Below, piece by piece: positions 55,619-64,000 of a stretch of 64,000 nt of DNA. The DNA is from Vibrio splendidus. Its GTDB lineage: Bacteria; Pseudomonadota; Gammaproteobacteria; Enterobacterales; Vibrionaceae. The stretch's first letter is position 1, and each line of letters begins with the position of its first letter. The position numbers were made by a program, and so were the translations under genes. The stretch is from the NCBI RefSeq assembly GCF_024347615.1, contig NZ_AP025508.1, positions 930,001 to 994,000 on the forward strand, given 5' to 3'. The notes under the pieces were generated by a model. That model worked only from the letters and a program-made list of their open reading frames with translations, ran no database searches and was not told where the DNA came from.

Positions 55619-57585
55619 TAGCCGAGATCGGCCACTTTGCCATGATCCTGTCCTTAGGGCTGGGATTGCTATTGAGCGTGCTCCCGCTGTATGGGGCAGC
55701 TCGAAATAACACATTATTAATGAATAGTGCGCGACCGCTATCATGGGGTATGTTCGGATTCCTAGCGATTTCGTTTTTTATCTTGTGCTACGCGTTCTAC
55801 ACCAATGATTTTACGGTTCAATACGTAGCAAGTAACTCGAACAGCCAACTTCCTTGGTACTACCGAATCACAGCGGTTTGGGGTGCTCATGAAGGTTCAT
55901 TACTGCTTTGGGTTCTTATCCAAGCGGGTTGGACGGTTGCAGTAGCGACGTTCAGCCGTGGTATGCCTCAAGAGTCAGTGGCTCGCGTACTGGCTATCAT
56001 GGGTTTGATTACTGTCGGCTTCTTACTGTTCATTATCGTAACGTCTAACCCGTTCTTACGTACACTGCCTTACTTTCCTGTCGATGGCCGTGACTTGAAT
56101 CCACTACTGCAAGACCCGGGTTTGATTATTCACCCGCCTATGCTTTACATGGGTTATGTAGGTTTCTCGGTTGCGTTCTCTTTCGCTATTGCTTCTCTAA
56201 TGAGCGGTCGTTTAGATACGGCATGGGCTCGTTGGTCTCGTCCTTGGACAATCGCTGCTTGGTTATTCCTAACGGTAGGTATCGCACTTGGTTCATGGTG
56301 GGCTTACTACGAACTTGGCTGGGGTGGCTGGTGGTTCTGGGATCCAGTAGAAAACGCTTCATTCATGCCTTGGTTGGCTGGTACAGCGCTGATGCACTCG
56401 CTTGCGGTAACAGAAAAGCGTGGCACATTTAAAGCCTGGACAGTGTTGCTGGCTATCTCTGCATTCTCTTTAAGCTTACTAGGTACATTCTTAGTTCGTT
56501 CGGGCATCTTAGTATCGGTTCACGCATTCGCGTCAGATCCTGCTCGTGGTATGTTTATTCTAGGTTTCCTAGTGTTCGTTATCGGTGGTTCACTGCTGTT
56601 GTTTGCTGTTAAAGGTGCATCAGTTCGTGTCCGTGGTAACTTTGATTTGGTTTCTCGTGAAAACGCACTACTCGGCAACAATATCTTATTGATTGCTGCG
56701 TTAGTGGTTGTGTTAGTGGGTACGTTGTTACCACTTGTTCATAAGCAATTAGGGCTGGGCTCGGTTTCAATCGGTGCACCATTCTTTGATATGTTGTTCT
56801 TCTGGTTAATGATCCCGTTCTCGTTCCTATTGGGTATCGGTCCACTGATCCGTTGGAAACGTGACAACCTGTCTAAGCTTATTAAGCCAATGTTAGTTTC
56901 GGGTATCTTCTCGTTAGGTTTAAGTGCACTAATGGTGACCATGCTAGCTGACCGCTTCAGTGGTACTGCTTTTGCTGGTTGGGTGATGGCGTTCTGGATC
57001 TTCTTCATGCACGGCTTTGAGCTGCATGAGCGTGCAACACACCGTCATACCTTCATGAAAGGCCTAACTAAGCTGCCTCGTAGCCATTGGGCAATGATCT
57101 GTGGTCACATGGGTTTAGCCGTAACAGTGATCGGTATCGCGATGGTGCAAAACTACAGCATCGAACGTGATGTGCGTTTAGCGCCAGGTGAAAGCTACCA
57201 ACTTGAAGAATACAGCTTCCTGTTTACAGGGGTTCGTGACAAAGATGGCCCTAACTACGATGGTTACATCGCTGACTTTGAAATTACCAAAGAAGGCAAG
57301 TACATCAACACGCTTCACGCTGAAAAACGTTTCTACACCACAGCTAAATCTATGATGACAGAAGCGGCGATTGATCGTGGCGTAACGCGCGACCTTTATA
57401 TCGCAATGGGTGAGCGTTTAGACGACAACAAATCTTGGGCTGTACGTATCTACTACAAACCATTTGTACGTTGGATCTGGGCGGGTTCTTTGATTATGTC
57501 GATTGGTGGTGTGATTGCCATCAGTGACCGTCGTTACCGTTTCCGTAAGCCAACGAAAAAGTCGGCTCAAGAGCAGGAGGCTTAA
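55615..57585 (+). CDS. ccmF: CcmF, heme ligation protein
   Basis: Large membrane protein of 656 residues with many helices that attaches heme to apocytochrome together with CcmH/I. The WWD motif [20 protein letters not shown] is intact, and [15 protein letters not shown] starts the large periplasmic domain near residue 510. It follows ccmE with a 4-base overlap and precedes ccmG by 5 bases. Confidence 0.97.
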   Translation: MIAEIGHFAMILSLGLGLLLSVLPLYGAARNNTLLMNSARPLSWGMFGFLAISFFILCYAFYTNDFTVQYVASNSNSQLPWYYRITAVWGAHEGSLLLWVLIQAGWTVAVATFSRGMPQESVARVLAIMGLITVGFLLFIIVTSNPFLRTLPYFPVDGRDLNPLLQDPGLIIHPPMLYMGYVGFSVAFSFAIASLMSGRLDTAWARWSRPWTIAAWLFLTVGIALGSWWAYYELGWGGWWFWDPVENASFMPWLAGTALMHSLAVTEKRGTFKAWTVLLAISAFSLSLLGTFLVRSGILVSVHAFASDPARGMFILGFLVFVIGGSLLLFAVKGASVRVRGNFDLVSRENALLGNNILLIAALVVVLVGTLLPLVHKQLGLGSVSIGAPFFDMLFFWLMIPFSFLLGIGPLIRWKRDNLSKLIKPMLVSGIFSLGLSALMVTMLADRFSGTAFAGWVMAFWIFFMHGFELHERATHRHTFMKGLTKLPRSHWAMICGHMGLAVTVIGIAMVQNYSIERDVRLAPGESYQLEEYSFLFTGVRDKDGPNYDGYIADFEITKEGKYINTLHAEKRFYTTAKSMMTEAAIDRGVTRDLYIAMGERLDDNKSWAVRIYYKPFVRWIWAGSLIMSIGGVIAISDRRYRFRKPTKKSAQEQEA

Positions 57586-57590
57586 TTCGA

Positions 57591-58142
57591 ATGAACAAGA
57601 AGATTTTATTCATTCCATTGATTGCGTTCATGGTTCTAGCTGGAATCTTTGCAACTCAATTGATGCGTAACCAGTCGGGTGATGACCCGACTAAACTTGA
57701 ATCCGTATTGATTGGTAAGCAGGTTCCTGAGTTTGGCCTAGAGGATTTGGAACAGCCGGGTAAGTTTCATGATCAAGCTATCTTTAAAGGTGAGCCTCTG
57801 CTTCTTAATGTGTGGGCGACTTGGTGTCCTACTTGTTATGCAGAGCACTCTTACCTGAATAAGTTAGCGGATCAAGGAGTTAAGATCATTGGTCTTAACT
57901 ACAAAGATGATCGCAATAAAGCGGTTGGTTGGTTAAAAGAACTGGGCAACCCGTACTTAATCAGCTTGTTCGATGGCAACGGTATGTTAGGTCTTGACCT
58001 TGGCGTATATGGCGCTCCTGAGACCTTCCTCATTGATGCCAGCGGCGTGGTTCGTTACCGCCATGTTGGTGACGTGAACCCGACTAACTGGGCATCGACG
58101 CTTCAGCCGATGTACCAAGAGTTATTGGAGGAGGCGAAATGA
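57591..58142 (+). CDS. ccmG: CcmG/DsbE thioredoxin-like protein
   Basis: Periplasmic thiol reductant that keeps the cytochrome CXXCH motif reduced. The 183 residues have an N-terminal membrane anchor (residues 4-22) and a thioredoxin fold with active site Cys79-Pro-Thr-Cys82 in WATWCPTCYAEH. GVYGAPETFLIDASG is the cis-Pro region. It overlaps ccmH by 4 bases. Confidence 0.95.
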   Translation: MNKKILFIPLIAFMVLAGIFATQLMRNQSGDDPTKLESVLIGKQVPEFGLEDLEQPGKFHDQAIFKGEPLLLNVWATWCPTCYAEHSYLNKLADQGVKIIGLNYKDDRNKAVGWLKELGNPYLISLFDGNGMLGLDLGVYGAPETFLIDASGVVRYRHVGDVNPTNWASTLQPMYQELLEEAK

Positions 58143-58627
58143 TTAAACAAACACTTGTAGCAATGTTTGCCACCTTCACTATCTCTGCGTCGGTAGCGGC
58201 TGCGCCTATCGAATTTCATGAGTTTGATACGGTTGATCAAGAGCAACAATTTAAAGATTTGAGCAATACGCTTCGTTGCCCAAAATGTCAGAACAACACG
58301 ATTGGTGATTCGAACGCGGAACTTGCGGTCGACTTGCGTCAAAAAGTGTATGAGATGACAAAAGATGGCAAGTCTGAGCAAGAAATTATTGATTACATGA
58401 TTGCTCGTTACGGTAACTTTGTAACGTACAACCCACCACTGACCTTAGCGACATCGATCCTATGGGTTGGTCCGTTTGCGGTTGTTGTATTAGGTTTTGG
58501 TTTGATTGTTTTACGAAGCAGAAAGTCAAAATCAAAAGCAGTAGAGTCCAATAAAGACTGGGATGCAGACAAAGAAGCACGTTTAAAAGCGTTACTCGAC
58601 GAAGAGAACGACGGAGATAAACAGTAA
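58139..58627 (+). CDS. ccmH: CcmH/NrfF-type thiol oxidoreductase
   Basis: The 162 residues have a signal peptide ending near VAAA and the family motif LRCPKCQNNTI, with Cys47 and Cys50. A membrane helix follows near 105-125 (TSILWVGPFAVVVLGFGLIV), then a cytoplasmic charged tail. It is the short form (CcmL-like), and the TPR half is the separate ccmI downstream, with a 1-base overlap. Confidence 0.95.
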   Translation: MIKQTLVAMFATFTISASVAAAPIEFHEFDTVDQEQQFKDLSNTLRCPKCQNNTIGDSNAELAVDLRQKVYEMTKDGKSEQEIIDYMIARYGNFVTYNPPLTLATSILWVGPFAVVVLGFGLIVLRSRKSKSKAVESNKDWDADKEARLKALLDEENDGDKQ

Positions 58628-59847
58628 TGACTCTATTTTGGATTTCTACAATTGTCCTTTCGCTAGCCGCAGTTTTATTGATTGTTCTGCCTTTTTTGAA
58701 CAAGAAGGAAAACAACGATGACGTGCTTCGCGATGAGTTGAATAAAGCCTTCTATAAAGATCGCTTAGTTGAATTAGAGGTAGAAGCTGAAGAAGGCCTT
58801 GTTGATAACCAGCAAGAACTGATCGCTGACTTAAAACAGTCGCTACTTGATGACGTTCCAACGCAAGAAAAAATCAAGAGAACACAAATATCTACGCTGG
58901 GTGTCGTTGTACCGTCAGTGATCCTGGTTCTGGTTGTGACTTATGGTATGTACTTTCAGTTTGGTGCATTAGATAAGGTTCAACACTGGCAAGAAGTGAG
59001 TTCAAACCTTCCTGAGTTGTCTAAAAAGTTAATGTCATCAGAAGGTGGAACGCTTACCGATGATGAACTTGAAGATTTGACTCTAGCGCTTCGTACTCGT
59101 CTTCACTATCAACCAAAAGATTCAACTGGTTGGTTACTGCTTGGTCGTATTGCATTAGCAAACCGTGACGCAGAAACAGCGAAAGATTCTATGGAAAGAG
59201 CTTACAAACTTGAGCCTAAGAATGAAGATGTTCAGCTAGGTTTTGCTCAAGCACTGATGCTTTCACCTGATGAAGCCGATCAAAACCAAGCGCGTTTGAT
59301 TTTGAGCCGTTTGATCCAAAACGATTATGTCGACCTTCGAGTGTTCTCACTGCTAGCGTTTGATTCTTTTGAACGTCAAGATTACCCGGGTGCTGTGAAG
59401 TACTGGAGCATCATGCAACAGATGATTGGTCCACAAGACAGTCGCTACGAGATGTTGTCACGCAGTATTGAAAGTGCTCAGAAGAAAATGGGCGACACCA
59501 TGGGTGTTGACCAAGGTAAGAGCGTTGCAGTAACGCTTGAGCTGTCTGGCGACGTGAACGCTGATCCTAAGTCTGTGTTGGTTGTTTCGGTACATAGAGC
59601 TGATGGTTCGCCAATGCCGGTCGCTGCAGCCCGTTACCCATTGGGTTCTTTCCCTCGCACTGTTGTTCTCGATGATGGTAACAGCATGATGGAAGGCTCT
59701 AAGTTGTCTAGCCTTGAAACTCTGATGGTTAGAGCTAGGCTTGATACAGATGGTAACGTTTCAACTCGCGATGGTGATTGGTACGGTGAAAGTGAAGTGG
59801 TTGAACTGGGTGCTCCAGTGACCATTAATATCAATAAGCAATATTAA
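58627..59847 (+). CDS. ccmI: CcmI, cytochrome c maturation TPR protein
   Basis: Captures apocytochrome for the CcmF/H ligase. The 406 residues have two N-terminal membrane segments (about 4-22 and 95-115) around a cytoplasmic helix. A TPR region follows (about 155-270, GWLLLGRIALANRDAETA) and then a C-terminal periplasmic domain with VSVHRADGSPMPVAAARYPL. It ends the ccm operon and a terminator follows. Confidence 0.94.
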   Translation: MTLFWISTIVLSLAAVLLIVLPFLNKKENNDDVLRDELNKAFYKDRLVELEVEAEEGLVDNQQELIADLKQSLLDDVPTQEKIKRTQISTLGVVVPSVILVLVVTYGMYFQFGALDKVQHWQEVSSNLPELSKKLMSSEGGTLTDDELEDLTLALRTRLHYQPKDSTGWLLLGRIALANRDAETAKDSMERAYKLEPKNEDVQLGFAQALMLSPDEADQNQARLILSRLIQNDYVDLRVFSLLAFDSFERQDYPGAVKYWSIMQQMIGPQDSRYEMLSRSIESAQKKMGDTMGVDQGKSVAVTLELSGDVNADPKSVLVVSVHRADGSPMPVAAARYPLGSFPRTVVLDDGNSMMEGSKLSSLETLMVRARLDTDGNVSTRDGDWYGESEVVELGAPVTININKQY

Positions 59848-59916
59848 TCATCATTTTGCATAGGTGTTAGCTATTCCGATTTTGCAACAAACGGTATAGA
59901 CTTACGCAACCAATTG

Positions 59917-59943
59917 AGGCCAGCGATTGCTGGCCTTTTTTTA
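59917..59943 (+). terminator. Rho-independent terminator of the ccm operon
   Basis: A perfect 8-bp stem AGGCCAGC/GCTGGCCT has a 4-base loop and T7. Confidence 0.95.
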
Positions 59944-59972
59944 TTATATGAATTCCTTATGGAAAAGGTGAT

Positions 59973-60758
59973 ATGTCTGTCAGTGTTTTAAGACTCTCGA
60001 GTTTACTTTTTATCGCAAGCTTAACGGTGGGCTGTTCTAGCGCGCCAGATGAAAGCACGAACGATAATAACCTCGAAACCTCTGAATACGTCGAAGAATC
60101 CCACCCGAATGACCCTTTCGAAGGGTTCAACCGAGCGATGTGGGATATCAACTACGAATATCTTGATCCTTATTTAGTTCGTCCTGTTTCACTCGCTTAT
60201 GTTGGCTATACCCCTGTTCCAGTTCGTTCTGGTATCTCAAATTTTTTAGCCAACTTAGACGAACCTGCGAGCATGGTGAACAACATATTCATGGGTAATG
60301 GCGAGAAAGCACTCGACCATTTCAACCGTTTTTGGATTAACTCAACTTTTGGTTTGTTGGGCCTAATCGATATTGCCAGTGAAGCGGGTATCACCAAATA
60401 TGACGACAAGTCGTTTTCTGATGCGATTGGTCATTATGGGGTAGGGAATGGGCCGTACTTTATGGTGCCGGGTTATGGTCCTATTACGACTCGTGAAGTG
60501 ACGGAGCAAGTGGATAGTTTATATGTGCCTTTAGCTCTGTTGAACTTCTGGGCGAGCCTAGGAAAGTGGGCATTTGAAGGTATGGAAACTCGTGCTCAAT
60601 TAGTTTCTCAAGAAGCTCTGTTGGATGACTCGCCAGATCCATATGCTCTGACTCGTGAAGTTTACATTCAGCGTCGTGACTTTAAAGCCGAAATCGAACC
60701 GGAAGAAGTCGATCTTGAAGAAGAAGATTTCATTGACGGATACTTAGAAGATTACTAG
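59973..60758 (+). CDS. mlaA: MlaA (VacJ), outer-membrane lipid asymmetry lipoprotein
   Basis: Outer-membrane lipoprotein that removes misplaced phospholipids from the outer leaflet and passes them to the Mla system. A lipoprotein signal ends in the lipobox TVGC, with Cys21. Conserved segments are DPFEGFNRAMWDINYEYLD, the NLDEPASMVNN region and GPYFMVPGYGPITTRE. The C-terminus is acidic. It sits alone between the ccm terminator and a bidirectional terminator, starting behind GGAAAAGG. Confidence 0.95.
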   Translation: MSVSVLRLSSLLFIASLTVGCSSAPDESTNDNNLETSEYVEESHPNDPFEGFNRAMWDINYEYLDPYLVRPVSLAYVGYTPVPVRSGISNFLANLDEPASMVNNIFMGNGEKALDHFNRFWINSTFGLLGLIDIASEAGITKYDDKSFSDAIGHYGVGNGPYFMVPGYGPITTREVTEQVDSLYVPLALLNFWASLGKWAFEGMETRAQLVSQEALLDDSPDPYALTREVYIQRRDFKAEIEPEEVDLEEEDFIDGYLEDY

Positions 60759-60786
60759 ATATAAGATTTTGAATAACTGATAAAAG

Positions 60787-60823
60787 AAAGGCTCGATGTT
60801 GAAAATAACATCGAGCCTTTTTA
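60787..60823. terminator. Bidirectional terminator between mlaA and the first fadL-type gene
   Basis: A perfect 14-bp stem (60787-60800 with 60807-60820) has a 6-base loop, flanked by A-rich and T-rich ends. It serves the convergent mlaA (+) and the fadL-family gene (-). Confidence 0.93.
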
Positions 60824-60854
60824 ATGTTTGTTATTTTAGACTAAGTAAAACAGA

Positions 60855-62177
60855 TTAGAAACGGTAGTTAGCTTGGATACCTACTAGCCAAACATTACCA
60901 GTCGTTGTGCCGATAAATTGACCGCCAACAGCTTCGGCTGCATCGTCAGATGCGTAACCACGAGATTCTGTGATTGGAGCATCTTTAGCAATGATGTAAG
61001 TAAAGCCAGCATCCAATGAAAGCTGTTCAGACCATTGGTAACCAGCACCAACACTTAACCATGTGCGATCAGTTTCTGGAATAGTGATAGTACGGTTTTT
61101 GTCGCTAACTGCAGAAGTATCGTAAGCTACACCAGTACGTAGTGCTAGTTTTGGGTCAACTTGGTAAGTTGCACCTAAAGCAAGGCGGTAGTTATCTTCC
61201 CAGTTTTCAACTTTAACTGTATGGCTGCCATATGTGTTCAGTTCTGCTTGAAGCTTCTCGAAAGAGCTCCAATCAGTCCAGTTGAAACTAGCGTGAACTG
61301 CCAATGCTTTTGTTAGTTGATGGAAACTTGCAAGTTCTGCTGTTGCAGGAAGTGCTAATATCATATGGCCGTTGTCACGTTGACCTGGTGTCATGCCAAA
61401 GCCAATGCCTTCTGCGTGACCTTCTAATTTCAGTTCAACCTCAGATTTGTAAGCAAAACCGATGCGGTGGTCTTCGTTGATCTGCCACGCTGTACCTACT
61501 TGCCAACCCCAAGCTGTATCATCGCCTTCCATATATTTCAATGTAGTACCAGCAGGAACGGAGATTGGCATTTTATTTGAGTCTAGTGCGACTGCGTTTT
61601 TTGCTGGTGCTGTTGCGCCAAAGCTACCTTCACCCATAACGTAACGAATGCCACCACCAATGCTAACTTGCTCAACAATTTGGTAAGCAAAGTTTAGGTT
61701 AGCTTCTTTAGTGATTACGCTTGCTTCGTTACCGAAATGAGAAGCATTGAAGTCATCTCCTAGATTAGTTTCCATGCCGTAGTTTGTGCCAAATGCAAAA
61801 CCGACAGCGAACTTTTCATTATAACGGTGAGAAATGTAAAGATTCGGGATAATAGCGTCATCTGCGAAATCGTTTGAAGATGCTTGGCTTGTACCTATAG
61901 CAGGGTGAGCGTGGTTTACTTCACCTTTAACATCAATGTTAGGGTTAACGTAGATACCACCAACAGAAACTTGAGTACCTTCTAGGTAAGTCAGCATTGC
62001 AGGGTTACGCCATTGTGCATCTGCACCGTCTGCCATTGCTGCTTCACCAGCATACGCACGGCCAAGGCCTGTTGCTGAGTATTCTGCTAGTTGAAAACCA
62101 GCCGCGTGAGTTACGGTAGAAGTCGAAAGTAATCCAACTGCCACTGCAGCAGATAGAAGAGTCTTATTCATTTTCAT
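60855..62177 (-). CDS. FadL-family outer-membrane transporter (first of two)
   Basis: Outer-membrane beta-barrel of the OMPP1/FadL/TodX family, taking up long-chain fatty acids or other hydrophobic compounds. The 440 residues have a signal peptide ending THA before AGFQLAEYSATGLGRAYAGE. The FadL hallmark NPA motif occurs in QWRNPAMLTYL, and the protein ends in the aromatic NYRF typical of barrels. Substrate cannot be told from sequence. It is close in layout to its neighbour but clearly diverged. Confidence 0.92.
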   Translation of the reverse strand: MKMNKTLLSAAVAVGLLSTSTVTHAAGFQLAEYSATGLGRAYAGEAAMADGADAQWRNPAMLTYLEGTQVSVGGIYVNPNIDVKGEVNHAHPAIGTSQASSNDFADDAIIPNLYISHRYNEKFAVGFAFGTNYGMETNLGDDFNASHFGNEASVITKEANLNFAYQIVEQVSIGGGIRYVMGEGSFGATAPAKNAVALDSNKMPISVPAGTTLKYMEGDDTAWGWQVGTAWQINEDHRIGFAYKSEVELKLEGHAEGIGFGMTPGQRDNGHMILALPATAELASFHQLTKALAVHASFNWTDWSSFEKLQAELNTYGSHTVKVENWEDNYRLALGATYQVDPKLALRTGVAYDTSAVSDKNRTITIPETDRTWLSVGAGYQWSEQLSLDAGFTYIIAKDAPITESRGYASDDAAEAVGGQFIGTTTGNVWLVGIQANYRF

Positions 62178-62419
62178 TATTATGTTCGCTGAATCATAAG
62201 TATTTAGTGTCGTGATTCTACGTTTAGAGTTATTACTTTAAAAATGAAATTCGAATAAAACAGTGTTTTAGGGATTAAATGAGTAAATGTGTTTAATTAT
62301 TAGAGAAATAATCTAAATGTTTCGGCTGTGTTGCGAGGTTTGAGCGTACACTTGTAGGCATATTTAGCCTCTGCAGGCTACAGCTGTAAGCTTAAATTGA
62401 TGTTGGTCAGTGGGTTATG

Positions 62420-62451
62420 CAATAAAAAAGGGTCGCGTAATGCGACCCTTT
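62420..62451 (-). terminator. Terminator of the second fadL-type gene
   Basis: A perfect 10-bp stem (62427-62436 with 62442-62451) followed, on the minus strand, by a T6 run. It separates the two fadL-type genes, which are therefore not simply one operon. Confidence 0.9.
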
Positions 62452-62473
62452 GGGATTGTTAACTTCGATTATA

Positions 62474-63712
62474 TTAGAAGCTACGGCTGTACTGCAGACC
62501 TAGTAGGATTGCATCAGCATGTGTAGTTGCTGTAAGCGGAGTTCCTGAAGAGGTTTCCTTAACATCTACGTCATCACCTAGTAGGTATGTAAAGCCAAAG
62601 TCTACATTAGATGCTGTATCGATGTGGTAAGTAAAACCAGCAGATAACCACTGACGATCAGAATCAGGTACAGAAATTGAAGTCAGCTCGTCTTGTGCAC
62701 TTGTGTCGTACATGTAACCAGTACGAAGTGTCCAAGTATCGTTTAGGTAGTATGTACCACCAATTGCATAGTGCCAGCCATCTTGCCATTGGTACTCTTT
62801 ATTGTATGTACCTTGGATAGCGCCTTGAGTTAAGTTTTCGAATTCGATTTGGTCGAAGTCACCCCAGCCGATCCATTGTACTGAATAGTGGACTGCAAAT
62901 TTGGTATCTTCAATTTTGTGGTAACCAGAGAATTCAGCAATGTCCGGTAGAGGAAGAGTGATATCTTGGCCTTTATCGTCTTTAGCTGTGATTTCTGGGC
63001 TGTAGCGGTAAGATAAACCAAAACGGTTGTTTTCATCTAATTCATAAACCGTACCAACGTTAAAGCCTACAGCCCAGCCGTCAGCTTCGTCTACGTTTAA
63101 TAAAGGAGTTCCTAGAGGTACGTTACCTGCTTGCATGCCTACACCAGAGGTACGTTTCATTGTACCTTGACCATAGATAAGGTCTAAGCCAGCACCGAAG
63201 CTCCATTGGTTATTTAGTCGGTATGAACCAGCTAGACCGAAGTTAATACTTTTAACATCCGTTAAGCCGCCGTATTCAGCCGCAGGGTAGCTGTCATCAA
63301 ACTCTGTTTTAGTACCGAAGTTTGAGTAAGCATTCACACCCCAAGCAAACTTATCATTTACTGGAACGATAAGGTGGATGTTCGGAGCGATTGACGTATC
63401 ACCTACATCATCTGTATCGCCTACTGGAACTGCACCACCAACGTAATTAACGTCGCTTACTTCAATCATTGAAGTAATGCTTTCAAAACCAAGAGATAGC
63501 TCAGTTTTGTCAAATAGTGCCATTGCTGCAGGGTTACGTGCCATTACTGACGCGTTATCTGCGATTACTGCATCACCAGCGAATGCACGGCCGATGCCGG
63601 TTGCTGATTGTGCGTTAAGTTGGAAACCTGCTGCCATCGCTTGCGAAGACGCCAGTGTGATTGTTACTGCTAAAAGAGACTTTTTAAACAGACGCGTGTT
63701 GTTGGTAGTCAT
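62474..63712 (-). CDS. fadL: FadL-family outer-membrane transporter (second of two)
   Basis: Beta-barrel of 412 residues, probably the long-chain fatty acid porin FadL. The signal peptide ends AMA before AGFQLNAQSATGIGRAFAGD. NPA lies in MARNPAAMALF, and the C-terminus is LLGLQYSRSF. AAAGGA lies just upstream of the start on the minus strand. Two adjacent fadL-type genes are also found, from memory, in V. cholerae. A perfect 16-bp palindrome lies about 43 bases upstream. Confidence 0.93.
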   Translation of the reverse strand: MTTNNTRLFKKSLLAVTITLASSQAMAAGFQLNAQSATGIGRAFAGDAVIADNASVMARNPAAMALFDKTELSLGFESITSMIEVSDVNYVGGAVPVGDTDDVGDTSIAPNIHLIVPVNDKFAWGVNAYSNFGTKTEFDDSYPAAEYGGLTDVKSINFGLAGSYRLNNQWSFGAGLDLIYGQGTMKRTSGVGMQAGNVPLGTPLLNVDEADGWAVGFNVGTVYELDENNRFGLSYRYSPEITAKDDKGQDITLPLPDIAEFSGYHKIEDTKFAVHYSVQWIGWGDFDQIEFENLTQGAIQGTYNKEYQWQDGWHYAIGGTYYLNDTWTLRTGYMYDTSAQDELTSISVPDSDRQWLSAGFTYHIDTASNVDFGFTYLLGDDVDVKETSSGTPLTATTHADAILLGLQYSRSF

Positions 63713-63754
63713 TCATTTATTCCTTTATATATCCGCCTCTACAGGGCGATTAAT

Positions 63755-63770
63755 TTGAGCAATTGCTCAA
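63755..63770. promoter_or_regulatory. Perfect 16-bp palindrome upstream of fadL
   Basis: TTGAGCAATTGCTCAA is an exact palindrome located 43-58 bases before the fadL start codon, in the promoter/leader zone. It could be an operator; the binding protein is unknown. It does not look like the FadR consensus. Confidence 0.45.
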
Positions 63771-63950
63771 TGGTGGCTGATCCTATTCGCAAGTATACGA
63801 TATACAAATCCGACCATTGGAAATTTTGAGGGTAAAATTATGGAAATGACGCCTATCTGGCACGAAAATGGTGTGAAATGCTGTTTTTTAGAGTTTTAAC
63901 TCTAGAGGTATTGGTGTGGTGAATGATTTTGCGGTTTATTGATAAATAAA

Positions 63951-63987
63951 GCCCAGCAATATCAGTGATATACTTGCTGGGCCTTTT
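63951..63987. terminator. Terminator-like hairpin at the window end
   Basis: A 9-bp stem (63951-63959 with 63974-63982), with a further small inner stem, is followed by CTTTTGTT on the plus strand and TTTATTTATC on the minus strand. It probably ends a gene lying beyond the window. Confidence 0.7.
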
Positions 63988-64000
63988 GTTACGGGGCTTT

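Noticed and set aside
63808-63822. Possible FadR operator upstream of fadL (TGGTCGGA half)
   Set aside because: Only one half of the FadR consensus is present; the other half does not match.

Overview
This window is about 44% GC by eye. It carries most of the polar-flagellum and chemotaxis region of a marine Vibrio chromosome, followed by the cytochrome c maturation operon, mlaA and two fadL-type porins. The organism call rests on three things: Vibrio gene order (cheVR-flgBCDEFGHIJKL-flagellins-flaG-fliD-flaI-fliS-flrABC-fliEFGHIJ-fliKLMNOPQR-flhBAFG-fliA-cheYZAB-parC-parP-cheW-ccm), the FlrABC regulators, and flagellins resembling V. cholerae FlaA/FlaC. The Splendidus clade is a plausible home, but this was not tested.

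Layout. 1-1.4 kb: 3' end of cheV, then cheR. 1.6-12.6 kb: rod, hook, ring and hook-junction genes in three sigma54-type units (flgB, flgF, flgK). 13.0-17.8 kb: three flagellin genes with large, structured leaders. 17.9-21.1 kb: flaG, fliD, flaI, fliS. 21.3-25.5 kb: the regulators flrA, flrB, flrC. 25.6-43.3 kb: MS ring, switch, export apparatus and FlhF. 43.3-52.4 kb: flhG, fliA, chemotaxis core, ParC/ParP polar localisation, cheW and a DUF2802 gene. 52.7-59.8 kb: ccmABCDEFGHI. 60-64 kb: mlaA on the plus strand and two fadL-family genes on the minus strand.

How it works together. Vibrio flagellar genes are expressed in a hierarchy: FlrA with sigma54, then FlrBC with sigma54, then FliA (sigma28). 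The sequence shows this directly. There are -24/-12 elements before flgB, flgF, flgK, flaA (weak), fliE, fliK and flhA. There are clear sigma28 elements before the second and third flagellins. FlhF/FlhG set the number and place of the polar flagellum. ParC, ParP and the repeated linker of CheA place the chemosensory array at the same pole.

I found no tRNA, rRNA, CRISPR array, insertion sequence, prophage or defence genes, and no clearly undescribed multi-gene system. The less ordinary content is fine-grained: several short tandem repeats inside or just after genes, strong hairpins in all three flagellin leaders, terminator-like hairpins inside operons, a REP/MITE-like inverted repeat between flagellins, a repeated motif in an enlarged FliD, and an NPEH (not NPTH) motif in FlhB.
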